Positions 9,571-19,708 are shown, numbered from the stretch's first letter. The stretch: 64,000 nucleotides of DNA from Burkholderiaceae bacterium (GCA_023266335.1 JAHFQJ010000003.1:1-64000); one strand, 5' to 3'. The notes: a model not told the origin generated them from the sequence alone. A program made the numbers and translations.

Positions 9571-12500
9571 ATGCATTTAAACGCCATAAAACTATCAGGA
9601 TTCAAGTCTTTTGTAGATACAGTGCAATTTGATACAAATACGCAATGTGTAGGTGTTGTTGGTCCAAATGGGTGCGGTAAGTCTAATATTATGGATGCAG
9701 TGCGCTGGGTGCTTGGTGAATCAAGAGCCGGAGAATTGCGTGGTGAAAGCATGCAGGATGTAATATTTAATGGTTCAACTTCACGTAAACCATCGCATAA
9801 AGCTAGTGTTGAATTAGTATTTGATAACAGCAGCGGGCGTATGCAGGGCGAGTGGGGGCGGTATAATGAGGTAAGTGTAAAACGCAGTCTAAGCCGTGAC
9901 GGTGCATCAAACTATTATATCAATAATCAGATAGTCAGAAGAAAAGATATATATGATATGTTCATGGGTACAGGTTTAGGACCTAAAGCCTATGCAATTA
10001 TCGGACAGGGAATGATTTCGCAAATCATTGAAGCTAAGCCGGAAGAAATGCGGGTTTTTCTTGAAGAAGCTGCAGGTGTAAGCAAATATAAAGAAAGAAG
10101 AAAAGAAACTCAAAACCGCCTACAGGATACCCAAGAAAACTTACTGCGTGTTCAAGATTTAATTATTGAAATTTCAGGACAGCTTGAAAAGCTTGAGGGG
10201 CAAGCTGGTATTGCTAGAGAATATAAAAATTTGTATAAAAATTTGCTTGAATGTGAATACCTCTTTTATAATTGGCATATTCACTTTGAGCAAAATAAAA
10301 ATCAGAATTTGGCTGCCCAATACGCAGAAGTTAAAGCTCAAATTGAAAATCTGAATACCAATATTTTAAATAATGAATTAGAACAAACTACTTTGGTTGA
10401 TAATAATTCACTTTATCTTGACCAATTACAGCAAGCACAAAATAATTATAATCAAATAAATAATCATATTATCCAGCTTGAAGAAAGAAAGCACTATCAA
10501 GCACAACAGCAGCAAAGTTTACAAAATGCACTTCAGGAAGCAAAACAAGCTTTGAGTCAAAATTTATCTCAATTAAATTATTTACAAGAACAAAAAGAAA
10601 TTCTACACGAGCAGCTTGAAGAAATTATTATAGAGCAAGAATTTGAATTTGAACAAAAATCTGATATTAATTTAGATGATATTTTACACAAAGAAAAAAA
10701 CATAAGCATACAAATAGAATCTTTAAAAGATAAATATCAGCAAAATATTCAGCAGAGCAAATTATTACAGCAAAAACAGCAATTATTATTACAAAATATA
10801 TCGCAGAAATATCAGCGCTATCAAAAAATGGAGCAAGAATTTGAAAGTCTGCAAAAATTGGACGAACAAGATTTAAGCATATTAGAATATGATTTATCTA
10901 ATCAAAAGCAAAATCTTAGCGATTTAAATAATAAACTTGCACATGTACAGACTAGTTTACAGCTTCATCAACAAACACATAGCCATACTATTCAAAAAGT
11001 GCAGACAGAAACTATTGAAATGAACAGGCTGCAGGCTCATTTGCAGGCAATACAGGGCTTATATAAAGAAAAAAACGGAAATATTTTTGCGCAGTATTTA
11101 GAAAAAAATTTATTTCAAAATGCTGGTAATCAAAACTTAAATTTAAATGCATTATTTAAGGTTAATACTGAATGGGAGCAAGCTATGGCTGTGCTTTTAC
11201 AGCATAAAATTAGTGCGTGCTGTTTTGATTTATCTAATCAGCAGTTAATGCTTTTATTAAATCAATTCCTACATGAATTAGAAAATAATCAAGAGCAGAA
11301 TGCTTATAGTTTTGTAGATTTAAATGATAGTTATCCTTTAGAAAAAATTTCTGCTGATTCTATTCTTAATCAAATAGAAATTCGTGATATTAAAATTATT
11401 GGAGTATTACAGCAATGGTTAGGAGGCTATCATATTGCACCAAATCTTGAATATGCTATACAAAACCGCCGGCAATTATGTATAGGACATTCTTTTATTT
11501 TGACAAATGGTACTATCATTGATGCTTTTTCAGTAACAACTTACCCTAATATTGCACACAACATGTTAATGAATAAGCGTAAAACTGAAGATTTACACCA
11601 GCAAATTCAAGCTCATCAATTAATTTTGGAACAAGTTCAAGGTCAAATGTCTGACAGCACAACTAGCTACAATCACTTACAGCATCAATATCAGGAATTA
11701 CAGCAAAAAATCCGGGGAAATAGCCAAAGTATTAAAGAACAAGAACTTGCTCTAGATAAATTAATGCACCAGCAGGAATTTGCTAAAACACGTTTAGAAA
11801 CCTATCAGCAAGATTTACATGATTTACAAGCTGAAATGTCAATAGAGCGTGAATCACATGCGGAAATTGATTTTAATATGGAAGATATTCAAATTAAAAT
11901 TGAACAGATTCAAGAAAATTTATTAAGTTTGGAAGATGAATATAAAGAAATAAAAAAGCAGCTTGAGCATAGACGTCAAGCCCAACAGCAAAACTTACTA
12001 AAAGTACAGGCTTTAAATTTTAAACAGCAAGCTATAAAACAGAATATTGAACGTAATCTTGCAGATGCACAGCAAACTAGAGATACTATTTCTAAAGCTA
12101 CAATTAAAATTCAAGAATGGCAAGAACAGATTAATAATCTAGAACCACATATTTTAGAGCAAGATTTACAAAATGCTTTAGAAGAAAAAATAATTAAAGA
12201 ACAAGCTTTGCATTTAGCTCAAAATACTATTGGTGAATATCATCAGCAAGTGCAGATTTTACAGCAAAAAGCTAAAGAATTTCAAAATCAGCTTTTACCT
12301 TTTTATGATAAAATGCATAAAGTTGAATTGAATATTCAAGAGTCAAATATTAACCAAGAGCAGTATAAACAGCAATTAGACGAAACAATTCAGCAGTTAA
12401 CCAAAGATATTATTAATATTGAAGAAAATAATTTGCCTGATTTAAAGCAATTAGATAATTTAAATTCGGCAATTAGTCTAAAAAATAATATCAATAATAT

Positions 12501-13134
12501 TAAACAAGCGATTGAGAATTTAGGTAATGTTAACTTATCTGCAATTGAAGAATTTGAGCAGACAAGGCAGCGTTTTGAGTATTTAAGTCAGCAGTTAAAT
12601 GATGTACAAACAGCAATTAATACACTTGAACATGCAATTGCTAAAATTGATGAAGAAACCAGAGTTTTATTACAAGTTACATTTGATAGTGTAAATAATG
12701 AATTTGGCAGACTATTCCCAGAGCTTTTTGGAGGCGGTCAATCAAAATTAACTTTAATTGGTGATGATATTCTTTATTCTGGGGTGCAGGTTATGGCTCA
12801 ACCTCCAGGTAAAAAAAATGCGACTATTCATTTATTATCCGGCGGAGAAAAAGCCTTAACTGCAATTGCCTTGGTGTTTGCAATATTTGCGCTTAATCCA
12901 GCTCCATTTTGTTTACTAGATGAAGTCGATGCTCCGCTTGATGATGCTAACACTGAACGTTATGCTAAACTAATTAAAAAAATGAGTGCTAAAACCCAAT
13001 TTTTGTTTATCTCTCATAATAAAATTGCTATGGAAATAGCTGAACAATTAATTGGAGTTACTATGCAGGAGCAAGGAGTTTCAAGAATTGTATCTGTGGA
13101 TATGGTAGAAGCAATTCAGGCATTATCACGATAA
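9571..13134 (+). CDS. smc: Chromosome segregation protein SMC
   Basis: SMC is the core ATPase of condensin, which organises and segregates the chromosome. The 1187-residue protein is complete: Walker A GPNGCGKS at 31-38, then NIMDAVRWVLGESR, a long Gln/Glu/Leu-rich coiled coil, a globular hinge near 500-650, a second coiled coil, and the C-terminal signature LLSGGEKAL with Walker B CLLDEVDAPLDD. SMC rather than MukB fits a betaproteobacterium. The coiled coils are unusually rich in Gln and Asn, consistent with AT-rich drift. scpA and scpB are not adjacent. The convergent lysC stop follows after one base. Confidence 0.98.
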   Translation: MHLNAIKLSGFKSFVDTVQFDTNTQCVGVVGPNGCGKSNIMDAVRWVLGESRAGELRGESMQDVIFNGSTSRKPSHKASVELVFDNSSGRMQGEWGRYNEVSVKRSLSRDGASNYYINNQIVRRKDIYDMFMGTGLGPKAYAIIGQGMISQIIEAKPEEMRVFLEEAAGVSKYKERRKETQNRLQDTQENLLRVQDLIIEISGQLEKLEGQAGIAREYKNLYKNLLECEYLFYNWHIHFEQNKNQNLAAQYAEVKAQIENLNTNILNNELEQTTLVDNNSLYLDQLQQAQNNYNQINNHIIQLEERKHYQAQQQQSLQNALQEAKQALSQNLSQLNYLQEQKEILHEQLEEIIIEQEFEFEQKSDINLDDILHKEKNISIQIESLKDKYQQNIQQSKLLQQKQQLLLQNISQKYQRYQKMEQEFESLQKLDEQDLSILEYDLSNQKQNLSDLNNKLAHVQTSLQLHQQTHSHTIQKVQTETIEMNRLQAHLQAIQGLYKEKNGNIFAQYLEKNLFQNAGNQNLNLNALFKVNTEWEQAMAVLLQHKISACCFDLSNQQLMLLLNQFLHELENNQEQNAYSFVDLNDSYPLEKISADSILNQIEIRDIKIIGVLQQWLGGYHIAPNLEYAIQNRRQLCIGHSFILTNGTIIDAFSVTTYPNIAHNMLMNKRKTEDLHQQIQAHQLILEQVQGQMSDSTTSYNHLQHQYQELQQKIRGNSQSIKEQELALDKLMHQQEFAKTRLETYQQDLHDLQAEMSIERESHAEIDFNMEDIQIKIEQIQENLLSLEDEYKEIKKQLEHRRQAQQQNLLKVQALNFKQQAIKQNIERNLADAQQTRDTISKATIKIQEWQEQINNLEPHILEQDLQNALEEKIIKEQALHLAQNTIGEYHQQVQILQQKAKEFQNQLLPFYDKMHKVELNIQESNINQEQYKQQLDETIQQLTKDIINIEENNLPDLKQLDNLNSAISLKNNINNIKQAIENLGNVNLSAIEEFEQTRQRFEYLSQQLNDVQTAINTLEHAIAKIDEETRVLLQVTFDSVNNEFGRLFPELFGGGQSKLTLIGDDILYSGVQVMAQPPGKKNATIHLLSGGEKALTAIALVFAIFALNPAPFCLLDEVDAPLDDANTERYAKLIKKMSAKTQFLFISHNKIAMEIAEQLIGVTMQEQGVSRIVSVDMVEAIQALSR

Positions 13135-13135
13135 T

Positions 13136-14386
13136 TTAATTTTTATCTAACTCAAATGCTTTATGTAAACTGCGTACTGCAACTTCCATATATTTTTCAT
13201 CAATTAACACCGATATTTTAATTTCAGACGTGGAAATTAACTGGATATTAATATTTTCTTCAGCAAGAGTTTCAAACATTAAGCTTGCTAAACCAACATG
13301 AGAACGCATACCAACACCAACTACAGAAACTTTAGATACTTTACTATTGCTAGTAACTTCTACTACTCCAACCAGAGGTTTTACATGTTCCTCAATTACA
13401 GCAAGAGCTTTAGTTAAATCATGTCTTGGTACAGTAAATGTAAAATCTGTTTTATTGTCAAATGACTGATTTTGAATAATCATATCCACATCAATTTTAT
13501 GTTCAGCAATAGGTTTTAAGATGCGTGCTGCAATCCCTGGGGTGTCATTTACACTTTTTAAGGTAATTTTAGCTTCATCTCTTTGAAATGCGATACCTGA
13601 AATAACAGCTTTTTCCATATTATTTTTTTCCTCAAAAGTAATTAAAGTACCACTATTCATTTCTTCTTCTAACGGCATCAGCGGATCTGTCAATGATGAT
13701 AAAACTCTAGTTTTAACTTTGTATTTACCCGCAAATTCTACAGAACGTATTTGTAATACTTTAGAGCCTAAACTTGCCATTTCTAACATCTCTTCAAATG
13801 TTATACTATCTAATCTTTTAGCACTGTCAACTACTCTTGGATCTGTGGTATAAACACCGTCAACATCAGTATAAATGAGGCATTCATCAGCGTTTACAGC
13901 GGCTGCCACTGCCACAGCAGAAGTATCAGAACCGCCTCTGCCTAAAGTAGTTATATTTTGTTTATCATCTACGCCTTGAAAACCTGTAATAACAACTACT
14001 TTACCGTTATTTAAATCATCTAATATTCTTTCGCTGTCAATACTTTCTATACGGGCTTTAGTGTATGCATCATCAGTTTTAATCGGCACTTGCCAGCCAC
14101 TATAGCCTATAGCGTCTATACCTTGAGCTTTAATGGCTAAAGTAAGTAATCCAACGCTTACCTGTTCGCCGGTTGAGGCTATCATATCCAAATCGCGCGG
14201 ATCCGGATTGCTGTTAATTTGATTAGCCAAGCCCAAAAGGCGATTTGTTTCACCTGACATTGCAGAAGGCACGACTACAATTTTATACCCAGCTCTTGCC
14301 CATTTAGCCACACGCTTAGCTACATTTGTAATGCGTTCAACTGAACCCATTGATGTGCCGCCGTATTTATGTACGATTATTGCCAT
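13136..14386 (-). CDS. lysC: Aspartokinase
   Basis: This enzyme phosphorylates aspartate at the head of lysine, threonine and methionine synthesis, and supplies diaminopimelate for peptidoglycan (dapF is also in the window). The 416-residue protein has the kinase start KYGGTSMGSVERI, the mid-domain TLGRGGSDTSAVA, and two C-terminal ACT domains (from about residue 265) that usually confer feedback control by Lys/Thr. The length and layout match the monofunctional beta/alpha-type aspartokinase. A small accessory gene lies just upstream. Confidence 0.97.
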   Translation of the reverse strand: MAIIVHKYGGTSMGSVERITNVAKRVAKWARAGYKIVVVPSAMSGETNRLLGLANQINSNPDPRDLDMIASTGEQVSVGLLTLAIKAQGIDAIGYSGWQVPIKTDDAYTKARIESIDSERILDDLNNGKVVVITGFQGVDDKQNITTLGRGGSDTSAVAVAAAVNADECLIYTDVDGVYTTDPRVVDSAKRLDSITFEEMLEMASLGSKVLQIRSVEFAGKYKVKTRVLSSLTDPLMPLEEEMNSGTLITFEEKNNMEKAVISGIAFQRDEAKITLKSVNDTPGIAARILKPIAEHKIDVDMIIQNQSFDNKTDFTFTVPRHDLTKALAVIEEHVKPLVGVVEVTSNSKVSKVSVVGVGMRSHVGLASLMFETLAEENINIQLISTSEIKISVLIDEKYMEVAVRSLHKAFELDKN

Positions 14387-14407
14387 ATTTATTTTGAATT
14401 TAATTAT

Positions 14408-14800
14408 TTACTTAGCTAGAGACTTAACAACAGATTGTAATTTTTTATCATCTATACTATCACCTATTCTGCTTTCATTAGCAGCCCATTCTTCTTGATT
14501 TGCTGATCTGCAATTAGAGAGTTTGAATATGTTTATTAGTTTATTATCCCCTTGAAGATCATTATCATATAATATTATATGTAAAGCCAAAGAACCACAT
14601 TGAAAATTAGGTTTACTACATTCACAATTTGTAGATTTTGTTAGCGGATATGCTCGTAAAAAACTAGAAAATTTTTCGTATAACTTCTCAGCTTTTTCTT
14701 TTTCTCCATTAGGGATACAATTATATTTCCATGCATAATAAGAGGCAATGTCATCATAACTATAATTATTAAACTTTGAATGTATCGTATAAGACGGCAT
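14408..14800 (-). CDS. Small Cys-containing hypothetical protein
   Basis: This is an unrecognised 130-residue protein. I start it at the ATG at 14800 (MPSYTIHS), which has an AAGGAAG ribosome binding site; the longer open frame would run into ctaE. It carries a cysteine cluster NCECSKPNFQCGSLALH in the middle and FKLSNCRSA later, weakly reminiscent of the C...H...C module of other accessory proteins here. The rest is helical and charged. It has no signal peptide or membrane helix. It is inserted between ctaE and lysC in the same direction. Confidence 0.6.
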   Translation of the reverse strand: MPSYTIHSKFNNYSYDDIASYYAWKYNCIPNGEKEKAEKLYEKFSSFLRAYPLTKSTNCECSKPNFQCGSLALHIILYDNDLQGDNKLINIFKLSNCRSANQEEWAANESRIGDSIDDKKLQSVVKSLAK

Positions 14801-14820
14801 ATAAAACTTCCTTATAAATA

Positions 14821-15681
14821 TTACAACCAATAAACCACTATATATAAAAATAACCAAACCACATCTACAAAATGCCAGTACCAAGCTGCACCTTCAAAAG
14901 CAAAGTGATGTTTTGCACTAAAATGCCCCTTAATTAACCTAAATAAAACTACTGATAACATGATTGTACCAATTAATACATGGAACCCATGAAAACCAGT
15001 TAACATATAAAACAATGAGCCATATATGCCTGATGTTAATTTTAGATTAAGTTCGCTATATGCATGCATATATTCATAAGATTGAAAACCTAAGAAAATA
15101 GTACCTAAAGCTACAGTTAAAAATAGGGCAATTATCGCATTTTTGCGGTTATCTTTTAAAAGGGCATGATGAGACCAAGTTAGTGTAATACCTGATGTCA
15201 ATAATAATAAAGTATTAATTGTCGGAATTGGCCAAGGACCCATAGTAGAAAAACTTTCCACTAAATTAGACGGACCAAAGTTAGGCCATTGCCCTGTAAA
15301 TTCCGGCCATAGTAATTTATTATTTAAATTGCCAAGCCATTCAGTGGTAAAACTTCTTACAAAAAATAATGCACCAAAAAATGCTGAAAAAAACATTATT
15401 TCAGAGAAAATAAACCAGCTCATAGACCATCTGTAAGACGCATCTATACGTTTACTGTATAAGCCATCTTCTGACTCTGATATACTTGAACTGAACCAAT
15501 AAGTTAAATTTGTTAAAAATATAAGCATGCCTAATGCCCAAATGTACATGCCCCAAGATGCACCGTTTACCCAGCCTGCAGCACCGATACCAAAAAATAG
15601 CATACCAATACTGCCGACTAAAGGAAAATGTGATGGACCAGGTACAAAATAATACGGCGTAGTGTTATGTTGTGCTGACAT
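14821..15681 (-). CDS. ctaE: Cytochrome c oxidase subunit III
   Basis: This integral membrane subunit belongs to aa3-type cytochrome c oxidase, the terminal respiratory oxidase. The 286-residue protein has seven predicted helices with family hallmarks: YYFVPGPSHFPLVG, EIMFFSAFFGALFF, LLLTSGITLTWSHHAL, TGFHGFHVLIGTIML and the C-terminal YWHFVDVVWLFLY. Subunits I and II and ctaG are not in the window. The DUF2970 gene upstream keeps the usual betaproteobacterial neighbourhood. Confidence 0.97.
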   Translation of the reverse strand: MSAQHNTTPYYFVPGPSHFPLVGSIGMLFFGIGAAGWVNGASWGMYIWALGMLIFLTNLTYWFSSSISESEDGLYSKRIDASYRWSMSWFIFSEIMFFSAFFGALFFVRSFTTEWLGNLNNKLLWPEFTGQWPNFGPSNLVESFSTMGPWPIPTINTLLLLTSGITLTWSHHALLKDNRKNAIIALFLTVALGTIFLGFQSYEYMHAYSELNLKLTSGIYGSLFYMLTGFHGFHVLIGTIMLSVVLFRLIKGHFSAKHHFAFEGAAWYWHFVDVVWLFLYIVVYWL

Positions 15682-15781
15682 TCTAGCTCCAATTCTATTA
15701 TCTAATTTATTTTATAATCACAGCAAAATTACTTACATTTACATGAATACAAGTAGATGAATATTATTTTAAAACATTATT

Positions 15782-15964
15782 TTACCCTTTAATTGCATAG
15801 CTGACAATGCCTAGCAGAGCATAAATAAATAATATTGTAAGGATAACTGCAATAATTATAATGTGTATGGGGTTTAATTTTGTGTCTTCTGCATGGCTGC
15901 TTTTTTTTCTAATGCCAATAAACGACCATAACACAGCTTGAATTGTTTTAAAAAATTGTTTCAT
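15782..15964 (-). CDS. DUF2970 family small membrane protein
   Basis: The 60-residue protein has a basic N-terminal segment (QAVLWSFIGIRKKS) and one C-terminal transmembrane helix. This matches DUF2970, found beside cytochrome oxidase genes in beta- and some gammaproteobacteria; its function is unknown, perhaps in oxidase assembly. I use the ATG at 15964. Its first codons overlap the end of purN by 17 bases, so translation is probably coupled. The ctaE start follows after a 100-bp gap. Confidence 0.75.
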   Translation of the reverse strand: MKQFFKTIQAVLWSFIGIRKKSSHAEDTKLNPIHIIIIAVILTILFIYALLGIVSYAIKG

Positions 15965-16544
15965 ATTCAAATTTGACTTGTTCTGATATTATCATATTAA
16001 TAGCTTCTATATATACAACATGCTCTAAACTTAAAATTCTTTCTGCTAGGGTTTGTTCTGTGTCGTGAGAAAATACCGGAGTAGCAAACTGCAGAATAAT
16101 AGGTCCGTCATCTAACTGCGGAGTTACAAAATGAACTGTTGCACCATGCAGTTTTTCTTTAGCCTCAATTGCTTTGGCGTGTGTGTGCAGCCCTTTGAAT
16201 TTAGGTAAAATAGATGGATGAATATTAATCAATTTCCCAAGTAATGGCTGAATAAAAACAGAGGTTAATATACGCATAAAACCAGCTAAAACTACAATAT
16301 CAGGCTGATATTGCTCTACGCATGCCAGTAAATCAGCATCGAACAGTTCTCTAGTTTCATAATTTTTATGATTAATGATATGCGTATTTATATTATTATT
16401 TTTTGCCCATTCTATACCTAATGCTTTATCATTATTGCTGATAACGACACTAACTTGTGCCTTGATTTTATTAGAACTACAGGCATTAACTATTGCCTGC
16501 ATATTTGTTCCAGTACCGGATATTAGGATAACAATATTTTTCAT
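15948..16544 (-). CDS. purN: Phosphoribosylglycinamide formyltransferase
   Basis: This enzyme transfers a formyl group from 10-formyl-tetrahydrofolate to GAR in purine synthesis. The 198-residue protein has the expected motifs: ILISGTGTNMQAIV, VVLAGFMRIL, NIHPSILPKFKGLHTH (with catalytic Asn and His) and HFVTPQLDDGPII (with the catalytic Asp). Length is slightly short but complete. The neighbouring gene upstream is an accessory frame, downstream is the DUF2970 gene. Confidence 0.97.
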   Translation of the reverse strand: MKNIVILISGTGTNMQAIVNACSSNKIKAQVSVVISNNDKALGIEWAKNNNINTHIINHKNYETRELFDADLLACVEQYQPDIVVLAGFMRILTSVFIQPLLGKLINIHPSILPKFKGLHTHAKAIEAKEKLHGATVHFVTPQLDDGPIILQFATPVFSHDTEQTLAERILSLEHVVYIEAINMIISEQVKFEYETIF

Positions 16545-16556
16545 TAAAATTATTCT

Positions 16557-16908
16557 TATGATTCTTCTTGTGGCGGCGCAAGACTTTCTTGCAATGCTTG
16601 TGCGTCGCGTTGTATTTCCTGTCGTTTTGTATTAACTAAATTAAGTCCATCTGAGCAGTAGCTTAATTTTCCATGTTTGCTCATATTTTTACATTTAAAG
16701 TTAGTACAAGAAGCCACCCCATGCCAATCAGCTTTAAATTCTTCTAATGAGGTATATTCAATTTCCGTTTGGCAATCTCGATGTGGCTTTGGTTTTTTTT
16801 ATGGCTTGTTTCTTGACATCTAAATCTTATAGTGTATTTGCTGTCTCTCTTAACTACTTTATTTATCAGCAATGGGTTAAAGTGCACTAAACAATAAGAA
16901 ATTGACAT
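16557..16908 (-). pseudogene. Cys/His-rich accessory gene interrupted at an A8 run
   Basis: The ATG at 16908 has a good AAAGGA site and opens a frame MSISYCLVHF...KYTIRFRCQETSH. On the coding strand this is followed by eight adenines (T8 at 16793-16800 on the plus strand), after which the frame is soon lost. Adding one base at the run restores a continuous frame to the TAA at 16557, giving about 117 residues with KPHRDCQTEIEY, SCTNFKCKN and a Gln/Glu-rich end. The product is unknown. The first part fits the C-x2-H...KRDSKY...C module. It may be a pseudogene, a phase-variable gene, or a gene rescued by transcriptional slippage. It lies between the decarboxylase gene and purN, co-oriented. Confidence 0.65.
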
Positions 16909-16931
16909 TTTATATCCTTTAAATTTATTTT

Positions 16932-19193
16932 CTATAATACTACACAATCTATATAATACTCTTTTTTACCGTTTTCTTGAACACTTACTAAACCATGAAC
17001 ATCCGTTTCAAAACCTGGGTAATTTCGGTTAAATTCACGTGTAAATTTAAGATATTCAATAATTGAACTATTAAATTTTTCTCCTGGGATTAATAAAGGT
17101 ATGCCTGGCGGATATGGAGTTAACAGCATTGCGGTGATACGGTTTTCTAAATTATCTATATTTACCCTTTCAACTTCATTATGCATTAATTTTGCCCATG
17201 CATCATACGGACGCATTGCCGGAATAATATTTGAAACATACATTTCCGTTGTTACTTTTGCAATATTTGCTTGTTTATATGCCTGATGAATGCGCTGACA
17301 TAAATCGGCTAAGCCAATTTTTTCATATTGCGGATATTTGTTTATAAATTTTGGCAACACTCTCCATAATGGCTGGTTGCTGTCATAGTCATCTTTGAAT
17401 TGCTGTAATTCAGTTACCATGCTATTCCATCTGCCTTTGGTAATGCCGATAGTAAACATAATAAAGAATGAATATAAACCAGCTTTTTCAATGATAATTC
17501 CATGCTCAGAAAGGTATTTTGTTACAATTGCAGCCGGCATACCTGTTTCTGAAAAATTTCCGTCAACATCTAAACCTGGAGTGAGTATAGTTGATTTTAT
17601 CGGATCAAGCATATTAAAACCATCAGCAATCTCACCAAAACCATGCCAATTATCTTTTTTATCAATTAGCCAGTCCTGCTGCTGAATGGTATTATTATTT
17701 AGATTAGAAAGCGGCCCCCACACTTTAAACCACCAATCTTCATTTCCATATTCTTCGGCTATTTTCAGCATAGCACGGCGGAAACTTAAAGCTTCTGTAA
17801 TACTTTCTTCAACTAAGGCTTTACCTCCCGGTGGCTCCATCATAGCTGCAGCTATATCACAAGATGCAATAATAGAATATTGCGGGCTGGTTGAAGTATG
17901 CATTAAATAAGCTTCATTAAAGCGGTAAGTATCTAAACTACGGTTTTTAGCATTTTGAACCAAAATTTGAGAAGCCTGAGACAAGCCAGCTAACAATTTA
18001 TGCGTTGATTGAGTTGAGAATATAACTGCATCTTGGCTAGGCTCTCTATGTTTACCAATTGCATGCATATTGGTATAAAACTCATGAAATGCCGCATGAG
18101 GCAGCCATGCTTCGTCAAAATGTAATGTATCAATGCTTGAACCCAGCATTTGTTTTATATCCTCAACATTATATAAAACTCCGTCATAGGTGCTTTGTGT
18201 AAGTGTTAAAATACGTGGTTTTTTATTCTGTGCTTTGCATGCAAAGGGGTGTTCTTCAATTTGCTTTTGGATATTTTCAGGTAAAAATGCATGTTTAGGA
18301 ATTGGTCCAATTAAGCCGTAGTGATTTCGTGTTGGAGTTAAAAATACCGGAATTGCACCAGTCATCATGATAGCATGTAAAATTGACTTGTGGCAGTTTC
18401 TATCTACAATCACAATATCATTGGCTGCTACAGTAGAATGCCATACCATTTTATTTGAAGTTGAAGTACCGTTTGTTACAAAAAATAAATGATCACAATT
18501 AAAAATGCGGGCAGCATTTCTTTCACTCGCTGCAACTGGTCCAGTATGGTCAAGTAATTGCCCTAATTCATCAACGGCATTACATACATCTGCACGCAGC
18601 ATATTCTCACCGAAAAACTGATGAAATAACTGCCCGACTGGGCTTTTTAAAAATGCTACTCCGCCGGAATGCCCTGGGCAATGCCAAGAATATGAGCTAT
18701 TATAAGCATAATCAACTAAGGCTTTAAAAAAAGGCGGCGGTAAGCTGTCTAAATATACTTTTGCTTCTCTAATAATATGTCTAGCTACAAATTCTGCTGT
18801 ATCTTCAAACATATGAATAAAACCATGCAGTTCACGTAAAATATCATTCGGGATATTTTGCGATGTGCGGGTTTCTCCGTATAAAAATATTGGAATATCA
18901 GCATTGCGTCTGCGCACCGCCTGAATAAACTCACGTAAATTTTGCACTGCACTATTATTTGGATTTATCTCTAAATCAAGTAATTCTTCATCATCTATGG
19001 ATAAGATAAAACAAGATGCTCGGCTTGCTTGCTGTGCAAAGGAAGTTAAATCGCCAAAGCTGGTTAAACCTAATACCTCTATTCCTTCAGCTTCAATGGC
19101 TTGGGCCAAATCTCTGATGCCGGAACCAGAGATGTTTTCAGAGCGGAAGTCTTCATCAATAATTATTATTGGAAAACGAAATTTGATAGTCAT
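16932..19193 (-). CDS. PLP-dependent Orn/Lys/Arg decarboxylase (class I, large)
   Basis: The 753-residue protein has the layout of the large basic amino-acid decarboxylases: an N-terminal response-regulator-like wing domain (about 1-130), the PLP-binding aminotransferase fold with WHCPGHSGGVAF, FVTNGTSTSNK, HFDEAWLPHAAFH and the Schiff-base lysine in STQSTHKLLAGLSQ, and a C-terminal domain with LLTPYPPGIPLL. Such enzymes make agmatine, cadaverine or putrescine and consume protons. Substrate choice between Arg, Lys and Orn cannot be read reliably; Burkholderiales carry an arginine-type homologue. No antiporter gene is adjacent. Confidence 0.93.
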   Translation of the reverse strand: MTIKFRFPIIIIDEDFRSENISGSGIRDLAQAIEAEGIEVLGLTSFGDLTSFAQQASRASCFILSIDDEELLDLEINPNNSAVQNLREFIQAVRRRNADIPIFLYGETRTSQNIPNDILRELHGFIHMFEDTAEFVARHIIREAKVYLDSLPPPFFKALVDYAYNSSYSWHCPGHSGGVAFLKSPVGQLFHQFFGENMLRADVCNAVDELGQLLDHTGPVAASERNAARIFNCDHLFFVTNGTSTSNKMVWHSTVAANDIVIVDRNCHKSILHAIMMTGAIPVFLTPTRNHYGLIGPIPKHAFLPENIQKQIEEHPFACKAQNKKPRILTLTQSTYDGVLYNVEDIKQMLGSSIDTLHFDEAWLPHAAFHEFYTNMHAIGKHREPSQDAVIFSTQSTHKLLAGLSQASQILVQNAKNRSLDTYRFNEAYLMHTSTSPQYSIIASCDIAAAMMEPPGGKALVEESITEALSFRRAMLKIAEEYGNEDWWFKVWGPLSNLNNNTIQQQDWLIDKKDNWHGFGEIADGFNMLDPIKSTILTPGLDVDGNFSETGMPAAIVTKYLSEHGIIIEKAGLYSFFIMFTIGITKGRWNSMVTELQQFKDDYDSNQPLWRVLPKFINKYPQYEKIGLADLCQRIHQAYKQANIAKVTTEMYVSNIIPAMRPYDAWAKLMHNEVERVNIDNLENRITAMLLTPYPPGIPLLIPGEKFNSSIIEYLKFTREFNRNYPGFETDVHGLVSVQENGKKEYYIDCVVL

Positions 19194-19270
19194 TCATACC
19201 TTTATATTTCAAGTAATTACTTTATTTTAACTTTTTAATATAAAAATGGAAATGATTTTGTGAAAAATAA

Positions 19271-19708
19271 TTATAGAGTTGCTGCTACTGCAACGACGAT
19301 AGGAATTGCAACCCATGTACTATCCTTAGACAACGAAATAATTTTACTACCAGCACTAATTACTTTCCCATTTGAATCTGTAACTTGAGCATAGAATTTA
19401 TCCCTACAATTTCCATCATCCACACCCTGGGTTATATTCTTTTTTTGTTGTTCATATATATCATGATAGTATGTGTTTGAACCAAAATTAATATTAACTT
19501 TGCCATTAAAAAATTTACTGCCGGCGTATCCGGTATCCGTTCCAACTTCTAAAGTATAAACTGTTGAAGGTATACCATTTTTAGTCAATGATGATGCTAT
19601 ATAAGGCATGCAATTTTCAGATTGAGCTTCATTAGGCGATTTACCACTACTTGCAGTTGTAGTGCCAAGAGCGGCTAAAGTTGTTACAAAAAAAGCTTTT
19701 GTTTTCAT
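19271..19708 (-). CDS. Secreted or tail-anchored hypothetical protein
   Basis: This 145-residue protein is not recognised. It begins with a signal-peptide-like stretch (MKTKAFFVTTLAALGTTTAS) and ends with a hydrophobic tail (STWVAIPIVVAVAATL), so it may be exported and held in a membrane. The middle is polar and Gly/Asn/Thr/Tyr-rich with short beta-like segments (GKVNINFGSNTYY, FYAQVTDSNGKVIS) and two cysteines that could form a disulfide in the periplasm. Its base composition looks less AT-rich than its neighbours. It lies between rapZ and the decarboxylase gene, co-oriented. Confidence 0.6.
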   Translation of the reverse strand: MKTKAFFVTTLAALGTTTASSGKSPNEAQSENCMPYIASSLTKNGIPSTVYTLEVGTDTGYAGSKFFNGKVNINFGSNTYYHDIYEQQKKNITQGVDDGNCRDKFYAQVTDSNGKVISAGSKIISLSKDSTWVAIPIVVAVAATL

